A DNA stretch of 64,000 nucleotides from Paraburkholderia dioscoreae (lineage in GTDB: Bacteria > Pseudomonadota > Gammaproteobacteria > Burkholderiales > Burkholderiaceae): positions 3,224,001 to 3,288,000 of the forward strand of contig NZ_LR699553.1 of assembly GCF_902459535.1 (NCBI RefSeq). The letters are read 5' to 3'. Every line of letters begins with the position of its first letter. Position 1 is the first letter of the stretch. The notes under the pieces were generated by a model, which was not told the origin of the DNA, ran no database searches, and saw only the letters and a list, made by a program, of their open reading frames with translations. Made by a program: the position numbers and the translations under genes. Shown here piece after piece: positions 38,960 through 48,067 of the stretch.

Positions 38960-39751
38960 TCAACGGAAGCGGTTTTTCCATTCGCGCATCAACGTAAAGG
39001 CCGTCAATCGATCGGGCACTTTTTCGTGCAGTTGCTCCTGCAGAGTTGCCTGCACCGCCGGATTGCCGGCGCGCAAAAACGGATTCACCGCGCGTTCGTG
39101 GGCGATCGTGGTGGGCAGCGTCGGCACCCCGCGCGCGCGCAATTCGCCAGCTTTATCCCGCCAGGCTTGCAGTTCGGCGTTGGCCGGCTCGCAGGCGAGC
39201 GCGAAGCGGATATTCGAAAGCGTGTACTCGTGCGCGCAATGAACCTCGGTCGCGCCGGGCAGCGCGGCGAGCGCGTCCAGCGAGGCGAGCATCTGCTTCG
39301 GCGTGCCTTCGAACAGCCGGCCGCAACCGCAGGCGAACAGCGTGTCGCCGCAAAACACGTGCGGCGTGCCGCGCGGGTCGGCCGCCTGGAAATACGCAAT
39401 GTGGCCGCTCGTGTGGCCGGGCACGTCGAGCACGCTCAATTCGAGCGCGGGGGCCACGATCGACACGTGATCGCCATTTTTCAGACGGTGCGTGAGATGC
39501 TCGATCGCCTCGCCAGCGGGGCCGTAGACGGGCACGGCCTGGCCATTCAGCAGATCGGCCACCCCGCCGACGTGGTCTTGATGATGGTGCGTGAGTAAAA
39601 TAGCGCTCAGCCGCCAACCCCGTTTCGCCAGATAAGCTTGCACGGGGGCGGCCTCACCCGGATCGACGACAACTGCAGAGTGTCCGTCGGAAACGACCCA
39701 GATGTAATTGTCATCAAACGCCGGGACCGGTACGTACTCGAGCGCATTCAT
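38960..39751 (-). CDS. gloB: Hydroxyacylglutathione hydrolase (glyoxalase II)
   Basis: 263 residues, metallo-beta-lactamase fold with zinc motif THHHQDHVGG, further ligands in VPGHTSGH and FCGDTLFACGCGRLFEGTP, and the C-terminal glutathione-binding region (CAHEYTLSNIRFALACEP, then REWKNRFR). It hydrolyses S-D-lactoylglutathione in methylglyoxal detoxification. Its start is only 19 bases from that of the divergent methyltransferase gene. Confidence 0.96.
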   Translation of the reverse strand: MNALEYVPVPAFDDNYIWVVSDGHSAVVVDPGEAAPVQAYLAKRGWRLSAILLTHHHQDHVGGVADLLNGQAVPVYGPAGEAIEHLTHRLKNGDHVSIVAPALELSVLDVPGHTSGHIAYFQAADPRGTPHVFCGDTLFACGCGRLFEGTPKQMLASLDALAALPGATEVHCAHEYTLSNIRFALACEPANAELQAWRDKAGELRARGVPTLPTTIAHERAVNPFLRAGNPAVQATLQEQLHEKVPDRLTAFTLMREWKNRFR

Positions 39752-39770
39752 AGGCGACGTATTCTCTGAT

Positions 39771-40637
39771 ATGACTGATCGAGCGATTATAGACTGGCCT
39801 GCCTGGACCGATTCGCCGCCTGGCCGCTACGTGCTCGAGTGGGAACAGACCCAGCTCGACCGCGTGGTGTCGGACGTGTTCGGTTACCATGCGCTGCAAC
39901 TCGGCCTGCCGCAGCTCGACGCCTTGCGTGAAAACCGCATGCCGTGCCGCGGGCTCGTGCTCGACGCCGCGAGCGGTGCGAGCGCGCCTTACGCATTTCC
40001 GCGCGGCGCGGGGCACGCCGGCGGCAATGGCGCCCGCAACGGTTCGAACAACGGCGCAGCACAAGGCGGGCTTGCCGGCCTGCCCGCGCCGGCCGGGCGC
40101 AGTGCCGTGTGGTGCGACCTGCTGGACTTGCCGTTCGAAGCACAAAGCGTCGATCTGATCGTGATGCCGCATACGCTGGAGTTCACGAGCGATCCTCACC
40201 GTCTTCTGCGTGAAGCCGAGCGCGTGCTGATGCCCGAAGGCCAGTTGATCATTCTCGGCTTCAACTCGCTGTCGCTTTGGGGCGCGCGGCAGTCGGTCGG
40301 CAAGATGACCGGCCGGCCGTTCGTGCCGGCGGCGGTCGACCTGATCGCCTTCACGCGCCTGAAAGACTGGATCAAACTGTTGGGCTTCGACCTTGAACGC
40401 GGGCGCTTCGGCTGCTATCGTCCGCCGCTCGGCAGCGAACAATGGCTGTCGCGCTACGGTTTCATGGAAGCCGCCGGCGACCGCTGGTGGCCGATTTTCG
40501 GCGCCACCTACATGATCAAGGCGATCAAGCGCGTGCGCGGCATGCGCCTCGTCGGCCCGCTGAAAGTGAAGAAACCCGTCCTCGCCGCGGGCCTCGCGCC
40601 CGCCGCCACACCGAATACACGCAACCACACTCAATGA
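39771..40637 (+). CDS. SAM-dependent methyltransferase-like protein (YafS type)
   Basis: 288 residues. Class I methyltransferase fold: LVLDAASGASAP replaces the usual glycine-rich motif I, DLLDLPFEAQSVDLIVMPHTLEFTSDPHRLLREAERVLMPEGQLIILGFN is the typical central part, and ARQSVGKM follows. A Gly/Asn/Ala-rich insert (about residues 79-109) lies between motif I and motif II. Substrate unknown. Position between gloB and rnhA matches yafS of E. coli. The stop overlaps the rnhA start (ATGA). Confidence 0.85.
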   Translation: MTDRAIIDWPAWTDSPPGRYVLEWEQTQLDRVVSDVFGYHALQLGLPQLDALRENRMPCRGLVLDAASGASAPYAFPRGAGHAGGNGARNGSNNGAAQGGLAGLPAPAGRSAVWCDLLDLPFEAQSVDLIVMPHTLEFTSDPHRLLREAERVLMPEGQLIILGFNSLSLWGARQSVGKMTGRPFVPAAVDLIAFTRLKDWIKLLGFDLERGRFGCYRPPLGSEQWLSRYGFMEAAGDRWWPIFGATYMIKAIKRVRGMRLVGPLKVKKPVLAAGLAPAATPNTRNHTQ

Positions 40638-41080
40638 CTTCCGATCTCATCGATATTTATACCGACGGCGCCTGCAAGGGCAACCCGGGCCCCGGCGGCT
40701 GGGGCGCGTTGCTGCGCTTCGGCGACCAGGAAAAAGAACTGTTCGGCGGCGAAGCCAATACCACCAACAACCGCATGGAATTGATGGGCGTGATCGCCGC
40801 GCTCGAAGCATTGAAGCGGCCCTGCAAGGCGGTCGTGCACACCGACTCGCAATACGTGCAGAAAGGCATCAGCGAGTGGATCCACGGCTGGAAAAAGAAA
40901 GGCTGGATCACCGCCGCGAAGCAGCCGGTGAAGAACGCCGATTTATGGAAGCGGCTCGATGCGCTCGTCGCGCAACACGAGATCGAATGGCGCTGGGTGC
41001 GCGGGCACAATGGGCACCCGGAAAATGAGCGCGCCGATCAACTGGCCAATCGCGGCGTCGCGTCGCTGGCGCAGCTCTGA
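40634..41080 (+). CDS. rnhA: Ribonuclease HI
   Basis: 148 residues. Catalytic carboxylates are all visible: Asp in IYTDGACKGNPGPGGW, Glu in NNRMELMGVIAAL, Asp in VVHTDSQYVQKGI, and the late Asp in NERADQLANRG, with the conserved His in GHNGHPEN. It cleaves RNA in RNA-DNA hybrids. ATG start overlaps the upstream stop. The basic protrusion (HGWKKKGWITAAKQPVKN) for hybrid binding is present. Confidence 0.97.
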   Translation: MTSDLIDIYTDGACKGNPGPGGWGALLRFGDQEKELFGGEANTTNNRMELMGVIAALEALKRPCKAVVHTDSQYVQKGISEWIHGWKKKGWITAAKQPVKNADLWKRLDALVAQHEIEWRWVRGHNGHPENERADQLANRGVASLAQL

Positions 41081-41157
41081 CTCCCGCTGCGACGCCGCAC
41101 CGTCTCGCTGCGCGCGCCATTTTTTTGCTACAAATTTCTGAGGCAGGCTAATCCGAC

Positions 41158-41892
41158 ATGCGTCAACTCATCCTCGATACCGAAACCACCGGCCTGAATG
41201 CCCGCACCGGCGACCGGATCCTCGAACTCGGCTGTGTCGAACTGGTAAACCGCCGGCTCACCGGCAACAACCTGCACTTCTACATCAACCCGGAACGCGA
41301 CAGCGATCCGGGCGCACTGGCCGTACACGGCCTGACCACTGAATTCCTGAGCGACAAGCCGAAGTTCGGCGAGATCGCCGATCAGTTCCGCGATTTCATT
41401 CAGGGCGCGGACCTGATCATTCACAACGCACCGTTCGATATCGGCTTTCTGGACGTCGAATTCGCGTTGCTAGGCTTGCCGCCGGTGAGCACTTACTGCG
41501 GCGAAATCATCGATACGCTGGCGCGTGCCAAGCAAATGTTCCCCGGCAAGCGCAATTCACTCGACGCGCTGTGCGATCGTTTCGGTATCAGCAACGCGCA
41601 CCGCACGCTGCACGGCGCGCTGCTCGACTCGGAACTGCTCGCCGAAGTCTATCTGGCAATGACGCGCGGCCAGGAAAGCCTCGTCATCGACATGCTCGGC
41701 GAATCGCACGCCGGCGGCGATGCGCGCGCACCGCGTGTCGCGATCGATTCGCTGGATCTGGTCGTAATCGCCGCCAGCGACGACGAATTTGCCGCGCACC
41801 AAGCCGTGCTCGACGGTCTCGACAAAGCGATCAAGGGCACGAGCGTGTGGCGCCTCGAACCGGCACCGGCCGCGGATGAGCAGACCGCTTAA
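41158..41892 (+). CDS. dnaQ: DNA polymerase III epsilon subunit (3'-5' exonuclease)
   Basis: 244 residues. DEDDh exonuclease: first motif LILDTETTGLN, second HNAPFDIGFLDVEF, third HGALLDSELLAEVYL with the catalytic His and Asp. The C-terminal tail (about residues 185-244) would contact the polymerase alpha subunit. It provides proofreading. It lies 78 bases downstream of rnhA and just before a tRNA, the arrangement also found in E. coli. Confidence 0.96.
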   Translation: MRQLILDTETTGLNARTGDRILELGCVELVNRRLTGNNLHFYINPERDSDPGALAVHGLTTEFLSDKPKFGEIADQFRDFIQGADLIIHNAPFDIGFLDVEFALLGLPPVSTYCGEIIDTLARAKQMFPGKRNSLDALCDRFGISNAHRTLHGALLDSELLAEVYLAMTRGQESLVIDMLGESHAGGDARAPRVAIDSLDLVVIAASDDEFAAHQAVLDGLDKAIKGTSVWRLEPAPAADEQTA

Positions 41893-41940
41893 AAAGTGCT
41901 GGACGAGCATAAAAATCCCTGACATAATTCGGCTCTCTTC

Positions 41941-42015
41941 GGGTGGTTAGCTCAGCGGTAGAGCACTGCCTTCACACGGCAGGGGTCACTGGTTCGATCC
42001 CAGTACTACCCACCA
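41941..42015 (+). tRNA. tRNA-Val (anticodon CAC)
   Basis: 75 nt including CCA. Acceptor stem GGGTGGT / ACTACCC, D arm TAGCTCAGCGG, anticodon loop TTCACAC (anticodon CAC) and T arm GGTTCGATCCC. A TGGACG-N17-CATAAT promoter-like pair lies just upstream (41900-41928). Confidence 0.95.
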
Positions 42016-42043
42016 GAATTTTGGTGTGTCGATCACCGAAGAC

Positions 42044-42078
42044 AAAAGGGCTTACGCAGAAATGCGTAAGCCCTTTTT
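42044..42078 (+). terminator. Terminator of tRNA-Val
   Basis: A perfect 15-bp stem with a GAAA loop, its 3' arm ending in a T run. Confidence 0.92.
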
Positions 42079-42273
42079 CATTTGCTGTTGTGACCTGTTG
42101 CGTGACCTGTTACCGCGCGCCGAAAACCGTACGGAATGCCAGGTAGATTGCGGTTATCCGCCGCGGAGCGCCCAAGTGCTCGCTTCGTTCCAGATGATTC
42201 GCGCCGAACAGTTCGATGCATCGTCATGCGCGCAGGCGTCGGGCTTTGTCGTCAACACCGAATCTCCGTACGT
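42079..42273. other. Intergenic region after tRNA-Val
   Basis: Contains a short direct repeat of GTGACCTGTT (about 42090-42110) but no integrase, att duplication of the tRNA 3' end, or supported gene. Confidence 0.5.
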
Positions 42274-42302
42274 TTGCGGGCACCAAATACTGCTGATATA
42301 GT
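42274..42302 (+). promoter_or_regulatory. Promoter of the leader peptide / ABC exporter unit
   Basis: TTGCGG (42274-42279), 17-base spacer, TATAGT (42297-42302). Leaves a leader of about 290 bases before the exporter gene, containing a short translated frame. Confidence 0.55.
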
Positions 42303-42364
42303 TGCTGCTCGGGCATTCGCCCCGTCCTTTTTCTTCACCTCATTCGACCATAGGGAGGCGTCAC

Positions 42365-42424
42365 ATGTTTGCAATGCGTATCGCCGCCCCTGGCATGGTC
42401 TCGCGAGCGTTGTCGCGACCTTAA
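42365..42424 (+). CDS. Possible 19-residue leader peptide
   Basis: ATG with GGGAGG six bases upstream opens a 19-codon frame (MFAMRIAAPGMVSRALSRP), ending 174 bases before the ABC exporter start. The ribosome binding site is much better than that of the exporter itself, which suggests a regulatory upstream ORF. No run of a single regulatory amino acid is seen; three arginines and three methionines are present. Confidence 0.4.
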   Translation: MFAMRIAAPGMVSRALSRP

Positions 42425-42598
42425 GCTGTTCAGGTCGCCCATTCGCTGCTCACGCGGTTCCGCCTGAAAAGGCGCTCCGCGCAATTCCCAGACAGTCCGC
42501 AGTTCTATCGCCAATGCATTTCGGCGCGTTCTGACTGTCTCGTCCTTTCGCTTCTGACTGGAACCTCGGTGCGCTCCTGCGCCACCGGGTCGTGGCAA

Positions 42599-44476
42599 AT
42601 GACCAGAAAAAAACTCGACTTTCGCGGACAGGCCTTCAAGGACGTCCTCGGCTTTACCTTCCATCACTGGGCGCAGCAGCCCTGGCGCATCGTCGTCATC
42701 ACGGCGCTGGTGCTGCTCTCCGCATTGGCCGACGTGCTCACGCCAATGTTCGCGGGACACCTTGTCGACGCCATCGCGTCCGGCGCGGCCAGCAACGCCA
42801 TTGCCTGGCGCGCGGCGGTGACGGCTTTCTGCGTGCTGGGCGCGCTCGGGCTCGGCGCCACGCTGCTGCGGCAAGGCGTGTACTTCAACATCATCCGGCT
42901 CACGCTCAAGATGATGAGCGAAATCGCCGCGAATGCGTTTCATCGCGTCCAGCGTTTTTCGACCGACTGGCACGCCAACAGCTTCGCCGGCTCCACGGTG
43001 CGCAAGATCACGCGCGGCATGTGGGCGCTCGACCTGCTCAACGACACGCTGCTGATCGCGCTGTTCCCGTCGCTTGTCATGCTGGTCGGCGCCACGGTCC
43101 TGCTCGGCTGGCGCTGGCCGATGATGGGCGCGGTCGTCGGCATCGGCTCATTGCTCTATATCGCGGTAACGGTGGCGATGTCGCTCGGTTTCGTCGCGCC
43201 GGCCGCGCGGCTCGCGAATGCGTGGGACACGCGCATGGGCGGCGCGCTCGCCGACGCGGTCAGTTGCAACGGCGTGGTCAAGGCGTTCGGCGCGGAAGAT
43301 CGCGAAGAAGCGCTGCTGGCGCGCGTGATCGGCAAGTGGGGGCACCGCACGCGCCGCACGTGGATGCGCGGCACGATCAACGGCGGCGTCCAGGGCGGCA
43401 TGCTGGTAGCGATCCAGGCCGCGATTCTCGGCGCGGCGCTGCTGTTGTGGGCGCGCGGCGAGGCGAGCGTCGGCGACATCACGTTCGCGCTGACCATGTT
43501 CTTCATGCTGCAAGGCTATCTGCGCGACGTGGGCATGCATATCCGCAACCTGCAACGCTCGGTCAACGACATGGAGGAACTCGTGTCGCTGGAAAGCCAG
43601 CCGCTCGGCATCGAGGACCAACCCAGCGCGGGCCCGATCGCGATCGGCAAAGGCGAGATCCGCTTCGAGCACGTCACCTTCCATTACGGGGCGAATGGCC
43701 AGCCGCTCTACGACAACTTCTCCGTGCGCATTGCGCCGGGCGAGCGCGTCGGACTGGTCGGGCATTCGGGTTCCGGGAAGACCACGTTCATCAAGCTGAT
43801 CCAGCGGCTCTATGACATTTCGGAAGGCCGGATCACGATCGACGGTCAGGACATCGCCAAGGTGCGGCAGGCGTCGTTGCGCAGCCAGATCGCGATCGTT
43901 CAGCAGGAGCCGGTGCTGTTTCACCGCTCGCTCGCCGAAAACATCGCGTATGCGCGGCCCGGCGCGAGCCGCGCCGAGATCGAGCGCGCCGCGAAGCTTG
44001 CGAGCGCGCACGATTTCATCGCGGCGCTGCCCAATGGCTACGACACGCTGGTCGGTGAACGCGGCGTCAAGCTGTCGGGCGGCGAACGTCAGCGCGTCGC
44101 CATCGCGCGGGCATTTCTCGCCGACGCGCCAATCCTGATTCTGGACGAAGCGACGTCGAGTCTCGACAGCGAAAGCGAAGTGCTGATCCAGCAGGCCATG
44201 GAACGGCTGATGATGGGCCGCACCACGCTGGTGGTCGCGCACCGTCTTTCCACCGTGCGTGCACTGGACCGGTTACTGGTGCTGGATAAAGGCAAGGTGA
44301 TCGAGGAAGGCAGCCATGAGGCGTTGATCAGACTCGAGAACGGCCTCTACCGGCGATTGTTCGAGCGTCAGGCACTGGAGCTGATCAAGGGGCTGGGCGA
44401 GCCGGAACTTGCAAATCAGACCGCACGGCTGAGCGCGAACCGTACGGATGATTCCAGCTTGCTGGTCGGGAAGTAA
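42599..44476 (+). CDS. Half-size ABC exporter (membrane plus ATPase domains)
   Basis: 625 residues. Six-helix type-IV exporter domain (about 25-330; ALVLLSALADVLTPMFAGHLVDAI opening) fused to an ATPase domain with Walker A GHSGSGKTT, signature LSGGERQRVAIARAF, Walker B LILDEATSSLDSESE and switch region VVAHRLSTV. MsbA/multidrug-type exporter of lipid or amphiphile; substrate unknown. ATG 42599 is used; a GTG at 42569 extends it by ten residues. A second half-exporter of similar size lies at 48068-49939. Confidence 0.9.
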   Translation: MTRKKLDFRGQAFKDVLGFTFHHWAQQPWRIVVITALVLLSALADVLTPMFAGHLVDAIASGAASNAIAWRAAVTAFCVLGALGLGATLLRQGVYFNIIRLTLKMMSEIAANAFHRVQRFSTDWHANSFAGSTVRKITRGMWALDLLNDTLLIALFPSLVMLVGATVLLGWRWPMMGAVVGIGSLLYIAVTVAMSLGFVAPAARLANAWDTRMGGALADAVSCNGVVKAFGAEDREEALLARVIGKWGHRTRRTWMRGTINGGVQGGMLVAIQAAILGAALLLWARGEASVGDITFALTMFFMLQGYLRDVGMHIRNLQRSVNDMEELVSLESQPLGIEDQPSAGPIAIGKGEIRFEHVTFHYGANGQPLYDNFSVRIAPGERVGLVGHSGSGKTTFIKLIQRLYDISEGRITIDGQDIAKVRQASLRSQIAIVQQEPVLFHRSLAENIAYARPGASRAEIERAAKLASAHDFIAALPNGYDTLVGERGVKLSGGERQRVAIARAFLADAPILILDEATSSLDSESEVLIQQAMERLMMGRTTLVVAHRLSTVRALDRLLVLDKGKVIEEGSHEALIRLENGLYRRLFERQALELIKGLGEPELANQTARLSANRTDDSSLLVGK

Positions 44477-44618
44477 ATGACGCCGGGTGTGCGGGACGTC
44501 GGATGGAAACCGCCGGTATGCGCCGGCGGTTTCTGGCGGCGTCCCGTCACAAACTTTTCAAGCCGTCGATAAAAGGAACGGACGCGCCGCGCCGTCCAAA
44601 CGCTCACGGACTCCCCCG

Positions 44619-45083
44619 CTACACCACACCCGCAGGCAGTCCGACTCCGCGTGCCATCCCGGTGGCGGCAAACACTATCAGGACCATCAATATCGTCTGG
44701 ATCACGCTGAAGCGCGCATAGGAACGCGCCTTGTGCAGATCGGGCGCGGCGCCTTTCCTGATCGCGGCCCGCCAGCGCATCAACGCGAGCATCGACGGAA
44801 CCTCGAGGATGATAATGACCACCAGCAGCGTCATCTTGAGATGAAACAACGGCTCGTGAAGGTAGTAGTCGGCGCCCTTTTCGAAGCCGCCGAAAGCGCG
44901 CATCAGCCCGGTGACGATCAGCACCAGCGCCGAGATGCCCCACCCCGTATCCGCGCGGAAAACGGATCGCAGCGCGGCGGGCACAGTGGCGCGGCGTAGT
45001 GCCCACGTGCGCCGCAGAATCGACGCGAGCGCGAAGCCATAGGCAAGCAGATGGATGGCGGCAAGCAACCAGCGAACCAGCAT
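44619..45083 (-). CDS. DUF2214-type membrane protein
   Basis: 154 residues with about four helices (MLVRWLLAAIHLLAYGFALASI at the N-terminus; LKMTLLVVIIILEVPSMLALM; a final helix at the C-terminus). Arginine and histidine residues near helix ends recall a haem-binding-like four-helix bundle, but this is speculative. ATG 45083 has AGGAG upstream. Function unknown. Confidence 0.75.
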   Translation of the reverse strand: MLVRWLLAAIHLLAYGFALASILRRTWALRRATVPAALRSVFRADTGWGISALVLIVTGLMRAFGGFEKGADYYLHEPLFHLKMTLLVVIIILEVPSMLALMRWRAAIRKGAAPDLHKARSYARFSVIQTILMVLIVFAATGMARGVGLPAGVV

Positions 45084-45234
45084 GGCGACTCCTGCAAAGG
45101 ACGCAATACGATCGTTGTAGGTCTCACTCGCCCGCGCTGAAGCAACGGGCGCCATGACTTCATTATCGACTACCGTTCAATTTACAACGCCTGCTTCGGC
45201 CACGGGGTGTGGCCAACTGCACAAACCGGCAGAT

Positions 45235-46089
45235 TCAGACCTGCTGCAACGACGTGTCAAGCGCGCGGGCGGCGACCCGATCGCCTTCGGTCGTCAGCGC
45301 CGTGCGGAATACGGTTTGCCGGTTGTGACCCGCCGCGGCCGGCGAATCCCACAGCAACTCGATTTTCGGACGGCGGCCGAAGGCGCCGCGCGCCAGCGAA
45401 GGCGCGGCTGCCGTCCCTACCGACGCGCCGGGGCCACCCGCCTCGCCCACGGCACCGAACGCCACTGCCGGCGTGGGTGTCGGCGTCGGGCGCGCGCCTT
45501 GAGCTACGGCCCAGCGCACGGACAATTCGCGCGCGTCGTACTGCCCCACTTTGCGGCGCTCCGCCCACACGATCACCGTTCGCGTGACCGGATCGAGCGA
45601 GACCGCATAGCGGCCGATCGCAAAGCGGCGTGCGGCGATATTGGTCCGCCACAGCGCGCGCGGCCGGCAGATCCACAATACAGCCGCATACAGCGCCGGC
45701 GCAACCAGCAGCCAGCCATTGGAAGCCGCCACCGCATTGGCGGCGCGGCGCCAGCCGGCGCTCGCCGTGAACGCGCCGACCGACCACACCGCAAACAGGA
45801 AGCCGAGGAAAGCGAACAGACGCAATGCTTGCCGCAGCCATTGCGGCAGCGGATGAAACGGACGCTCGGCCACGGCACGCGCGCCCGGCAGGAAAATCAG
45901 AAGGAACAGAAAGACGAGGTTGATGCACGCCCACGGCGAAGACACCATAGCCAGCAGCGATGCGCCCGCATCCATCTGCGCCATCGAAAATAGCCAGCGA
46001 GCGAGGAGCACGAGACCGATGGCGCGCAACGCGAAAATCGTTCCGGCGCCGGGCGCCGCGTTCGCACGCGTCTCTTTCGTTCTCGCCAA
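45235..46089 (-). CDS. Predicted membrane protein, unrecognised family
   Basis: 284 residues from a TTG start with AGGAGG five bases upstream. Four hydrophobic helices in the first 150 residues (LRAIGLVLLARWLFSM; CINLVFLFLLIFLPGA; LFAFLGFLFAVWSVGAF; WLLVAPALYAAVLWIC), then a cytoplasmic beta-like region (RRFAIGRYAVSLDPVTRTVIVWAERRK) and a polar Pro/Thr/Gly-rich tail. A frame-shifted ORF of similar length exists but lacks membrane character. I do not recognise the family. Confidence 0.65.
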   Translation of the reverse strand: MARTKETRANAAPGAGTIFALRAIGLVLLARWLFSMAQMDAGASLLAMVSSPWACINLVFLFLLIFLPGARAVAERPFHPLPQWLRQALRLFAFLGFLFAVWSVGAFTASAGWRRAANAVAASNGWLLVAPALYAAVLWICRPRALWRTNIAARRFAIGRYAVSLDPVTRTVIVWAERRKVGQYDARELSVRWAVAQGARPTPTPTPAVAFGAVGEAGGPGASVGTAAAPSLARGAFGRRPKIELLWDSPAAAGHNRQTVFRTALTTEGDRVAARALDTSLQQV

Positions 46090-46230
46090 GGCATCCTCCT
46101 GTCGTCGGCGGCGCCGCAGCCAAATTTGCGGCACGGCCATTATAGGGATATTACGGAGAGGGACTCATTCTTACCGGTCGAAACTCAGCAGTTTCGTCCG
46201 TTCATTGGGGAAAACGCAGCGCGCTTGCAA

Positions 46231-46265
46231 CAACGCCCCGTGGGCGGATAGCACACGGGGCGTTG
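46231..46265. repeat. Strong 12-bp hairpin after the glycosyltransferase gene
   Basis: CAACGCCCCGTG and its complement around an 11-base loop, about 80 bases beyond the glycosyltransferase stop. No T run on either strand; probable Rho-assisted end or RNA stabiliser. Confidence 0.6.
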
Positions 46266-46346
46266 CTGTGGTGGCTGGCGGAACGCCGCGAAGCGCTCCT
46301 TGAACCGGATTCGACTCTTTATCTGTAGCGCATTGGCCTGCGTTGA

Positions 46347-47411
46347 TCAGCCTGCGTTGACTTCGCGCAGCACCGTGCGATGCTTCTGACGCAGCAGTTC
46401 TTCATACGTGGCGACGTAGTTCCGCGCCATGACCTTCGACGAGAAGCGCGACTCGAACGCCTTGCGCACGTTGGCGCGCGGCAGCGTGTGCAAACGCTTC
46501 AATGCGGCGACCGCGCTGATTTCGTCTTCGACGACAAAGCCCGACACGCCGTTTTCGATCACTTCCGGCACTGAACCGCGGTTGAACGCGATCACGGGCG
46601 TACCGCACGCCATCGCTTCGATCATCACCAGACCGAAGGGCTCCGGCCAGTCGATCGGGAACACCAGTGCATGCGCGTTGCCGAGGAACTCACGCTTTTC
46701 GGCTTCGCCGATTTCGCCGATGTACTCGACGTGCGGGAGCGCCATCAACGGCTTGATCACTTCTTCGTAATAGGCGCGGTCGGCCTTGTCGATCTTGGCG
46801 GCGACCTTGAGCTTCATGCCTGCCTGGCCGGCGATGCGGATCGCGCGGTCGAGACCCTTCTCCGGCGAGACGCGGCCGAGGAAAGCGAGGTAGCCCGGCT
46901 CGACGTCCTTGATCGGCGTGAGCACGTTTTCCGGCAGGCCGTGATAGACGGTTTGCAGCCAGTTCGCCTGTTGCAGCGGAATGCGCTGGTTGTCCGAAAT
47001 CGACACCACCGGCACGTCGCTGAACGTATTGAAAATCGGCTGCAGTTCTGGCAGGTCGAGACGGCCGTGCAGCGTGGTGAGGAACGGCACAGGCTGGCGG
47101 GCGAACAGCGAGAACGGGTAGTAGTCGATATGGAAATGCAGCACGTCGAATTCGTCAGCGCGGCGGCGCACTTCTTCGAGCAGCAGCATGTGCGGCGCCA
47201 TCACGTCGCGGATGGTCGGGTCGAGGCGCAGCGCCTGCGGCCAGAAAGCTTCGAGTTTTGCCGAGGTTTGCGAATCGCCGCTCGCAAAGAGCGTGACGTC
47301 GTGGCCCTGCTCGACCAGAGCTTCGGTCAGATAGGACACCACACGTTCCGTACCGCCATACAGCTTGGGAGGAACCGCCTCGTGCAACGGAGCGATTTGA
47401 GCGATTCGCAT
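46347..47411 (-). CDS. Family 4 glycosyltransferase
   Basis: 354 residues, GT-B fold. N-terminal MRIAQIAPLHEAVPPKLYGGTERVVSYL holds the acceptor/donor glycine loop (GGTE). The C-terminal donor site is visible: LAFLGRVSPEKGLDRAI and the EX7E-type PIDWPEPFGLVMIEAMACGTPVIAFNRGSVPEVI. It transfers a sugar from a nucleotide-sugar to an unknown acceptor; no other polysaccharide genes are adjacent. AGGAG precedes the ATG. Confidence 0.9.
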   Translation of the reverse strand: MRIAQIAPLHEAVPPKLYGGTERVVSYLTEALVEQGHDVTLFASGDSQTSAKLEAFWPQALRLDPTIRDVMAPHMLLLEEVRRRADEFDVLHFHIDYYPFSLFARQPVPFLTTLHGRLDLPELQPIFNTFSDVPVVSISDNQRIPLQQANWLQTVYHGLPENVLTPIKDVEPGYLAFLGRVSPEKGLDRAIRIAGQAGMKLKVAAKIDKADRAYYEEVIKPLMALPHVEYIGEIGEAEKREFLGNAHALVFPIDWPEPFGLVMIEAMACGTPVIAFNRGSVPEVIENGVSGFVVEDEISAVAALKRLHTLPRANVRKAFESRFSSKVMARNYVATYEELLRQKHRTVLREVNAG

Positions 47412-48067
47412 AATGAAGAACTCCTCGTAAAAAATCAGGCAAAGGTACTGCGTTTGGTAAAAGCGACTCGCTTGCTCGCCAGGGCAGTCTGGCCGGACTT
47501 GCCGGCGCGGGCCTGATTCTTTCGAGAAATCCTGCGATGGATCGCTTGGGTCGTGAGCCCAGACCGGCGGTCACCGTCTGCGCATGTGCCGGTAAACGCA
47601 CACATGACACCTACGTTGACAAACTGTCAGAAATTTCGGTGGGCCTACAGAGCATGCATTATCGGTGCCGGGATTCTCGCTGCACCACAACATTTCAAAG
47701 TCTTTACGTTGTTACAAAGGCGAAACACTTTGCAAACCCTTGTTTTCTAAGACAGTTCTACAGTGGCAACTGGCCTGCGGCCCGCAACCGCCAACATGGC
47801 GCCGTAAGCGCCCGCGTCAACTTTGCCGGCAAGCGTTGAAGAAATGCCGCATCGCAGTTGAATGCAATTTGTAATTATATCCTGAAATGGTTGCGCGACC
47901 TGCGTCAACCTGACCCGCTGGCGGCCCGGGCAACAGCAGGTCGCGGACATCTATCGCGAAATCAGTCGCGCCAAGGCCCGGATACACAGGGCGCAATCGC
48001 TTTTGCATGTTTACAATGCGAAGCATCGGCTTCGCGGCGAACCTTTTTCACGTGGCCCGCGCTTTGC
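47412..48067. other. Long divergent intergenic region (656 bases)
   Basis: Between the glycosyltransferase (minus) and the second exporter (plus). Contains AT-richer segments (about 47690-47760 and 47860-47885) and an imperfect 10-bp inverted repeat (47696-47705 with 47723-47732). No supported gene; promoters for both neighbours should lie here but are not distinct. Confidence 0.55.

Noticed and set aside
42016..42273. tRNA-Val as an integration site for a mobile element
   Set aside because: No integrase and no repeat of the tRNA 3' end was found; a simple terminator follows the tRNA.
45257..46123. Alternative 288-codon minus frame over the membrane protein at 45-46 kb
   Set aside because: Lacks membrane helices and a ribosome-binding-site-linked start; the other frame has an AGGAGG-linked TTG and four helices.
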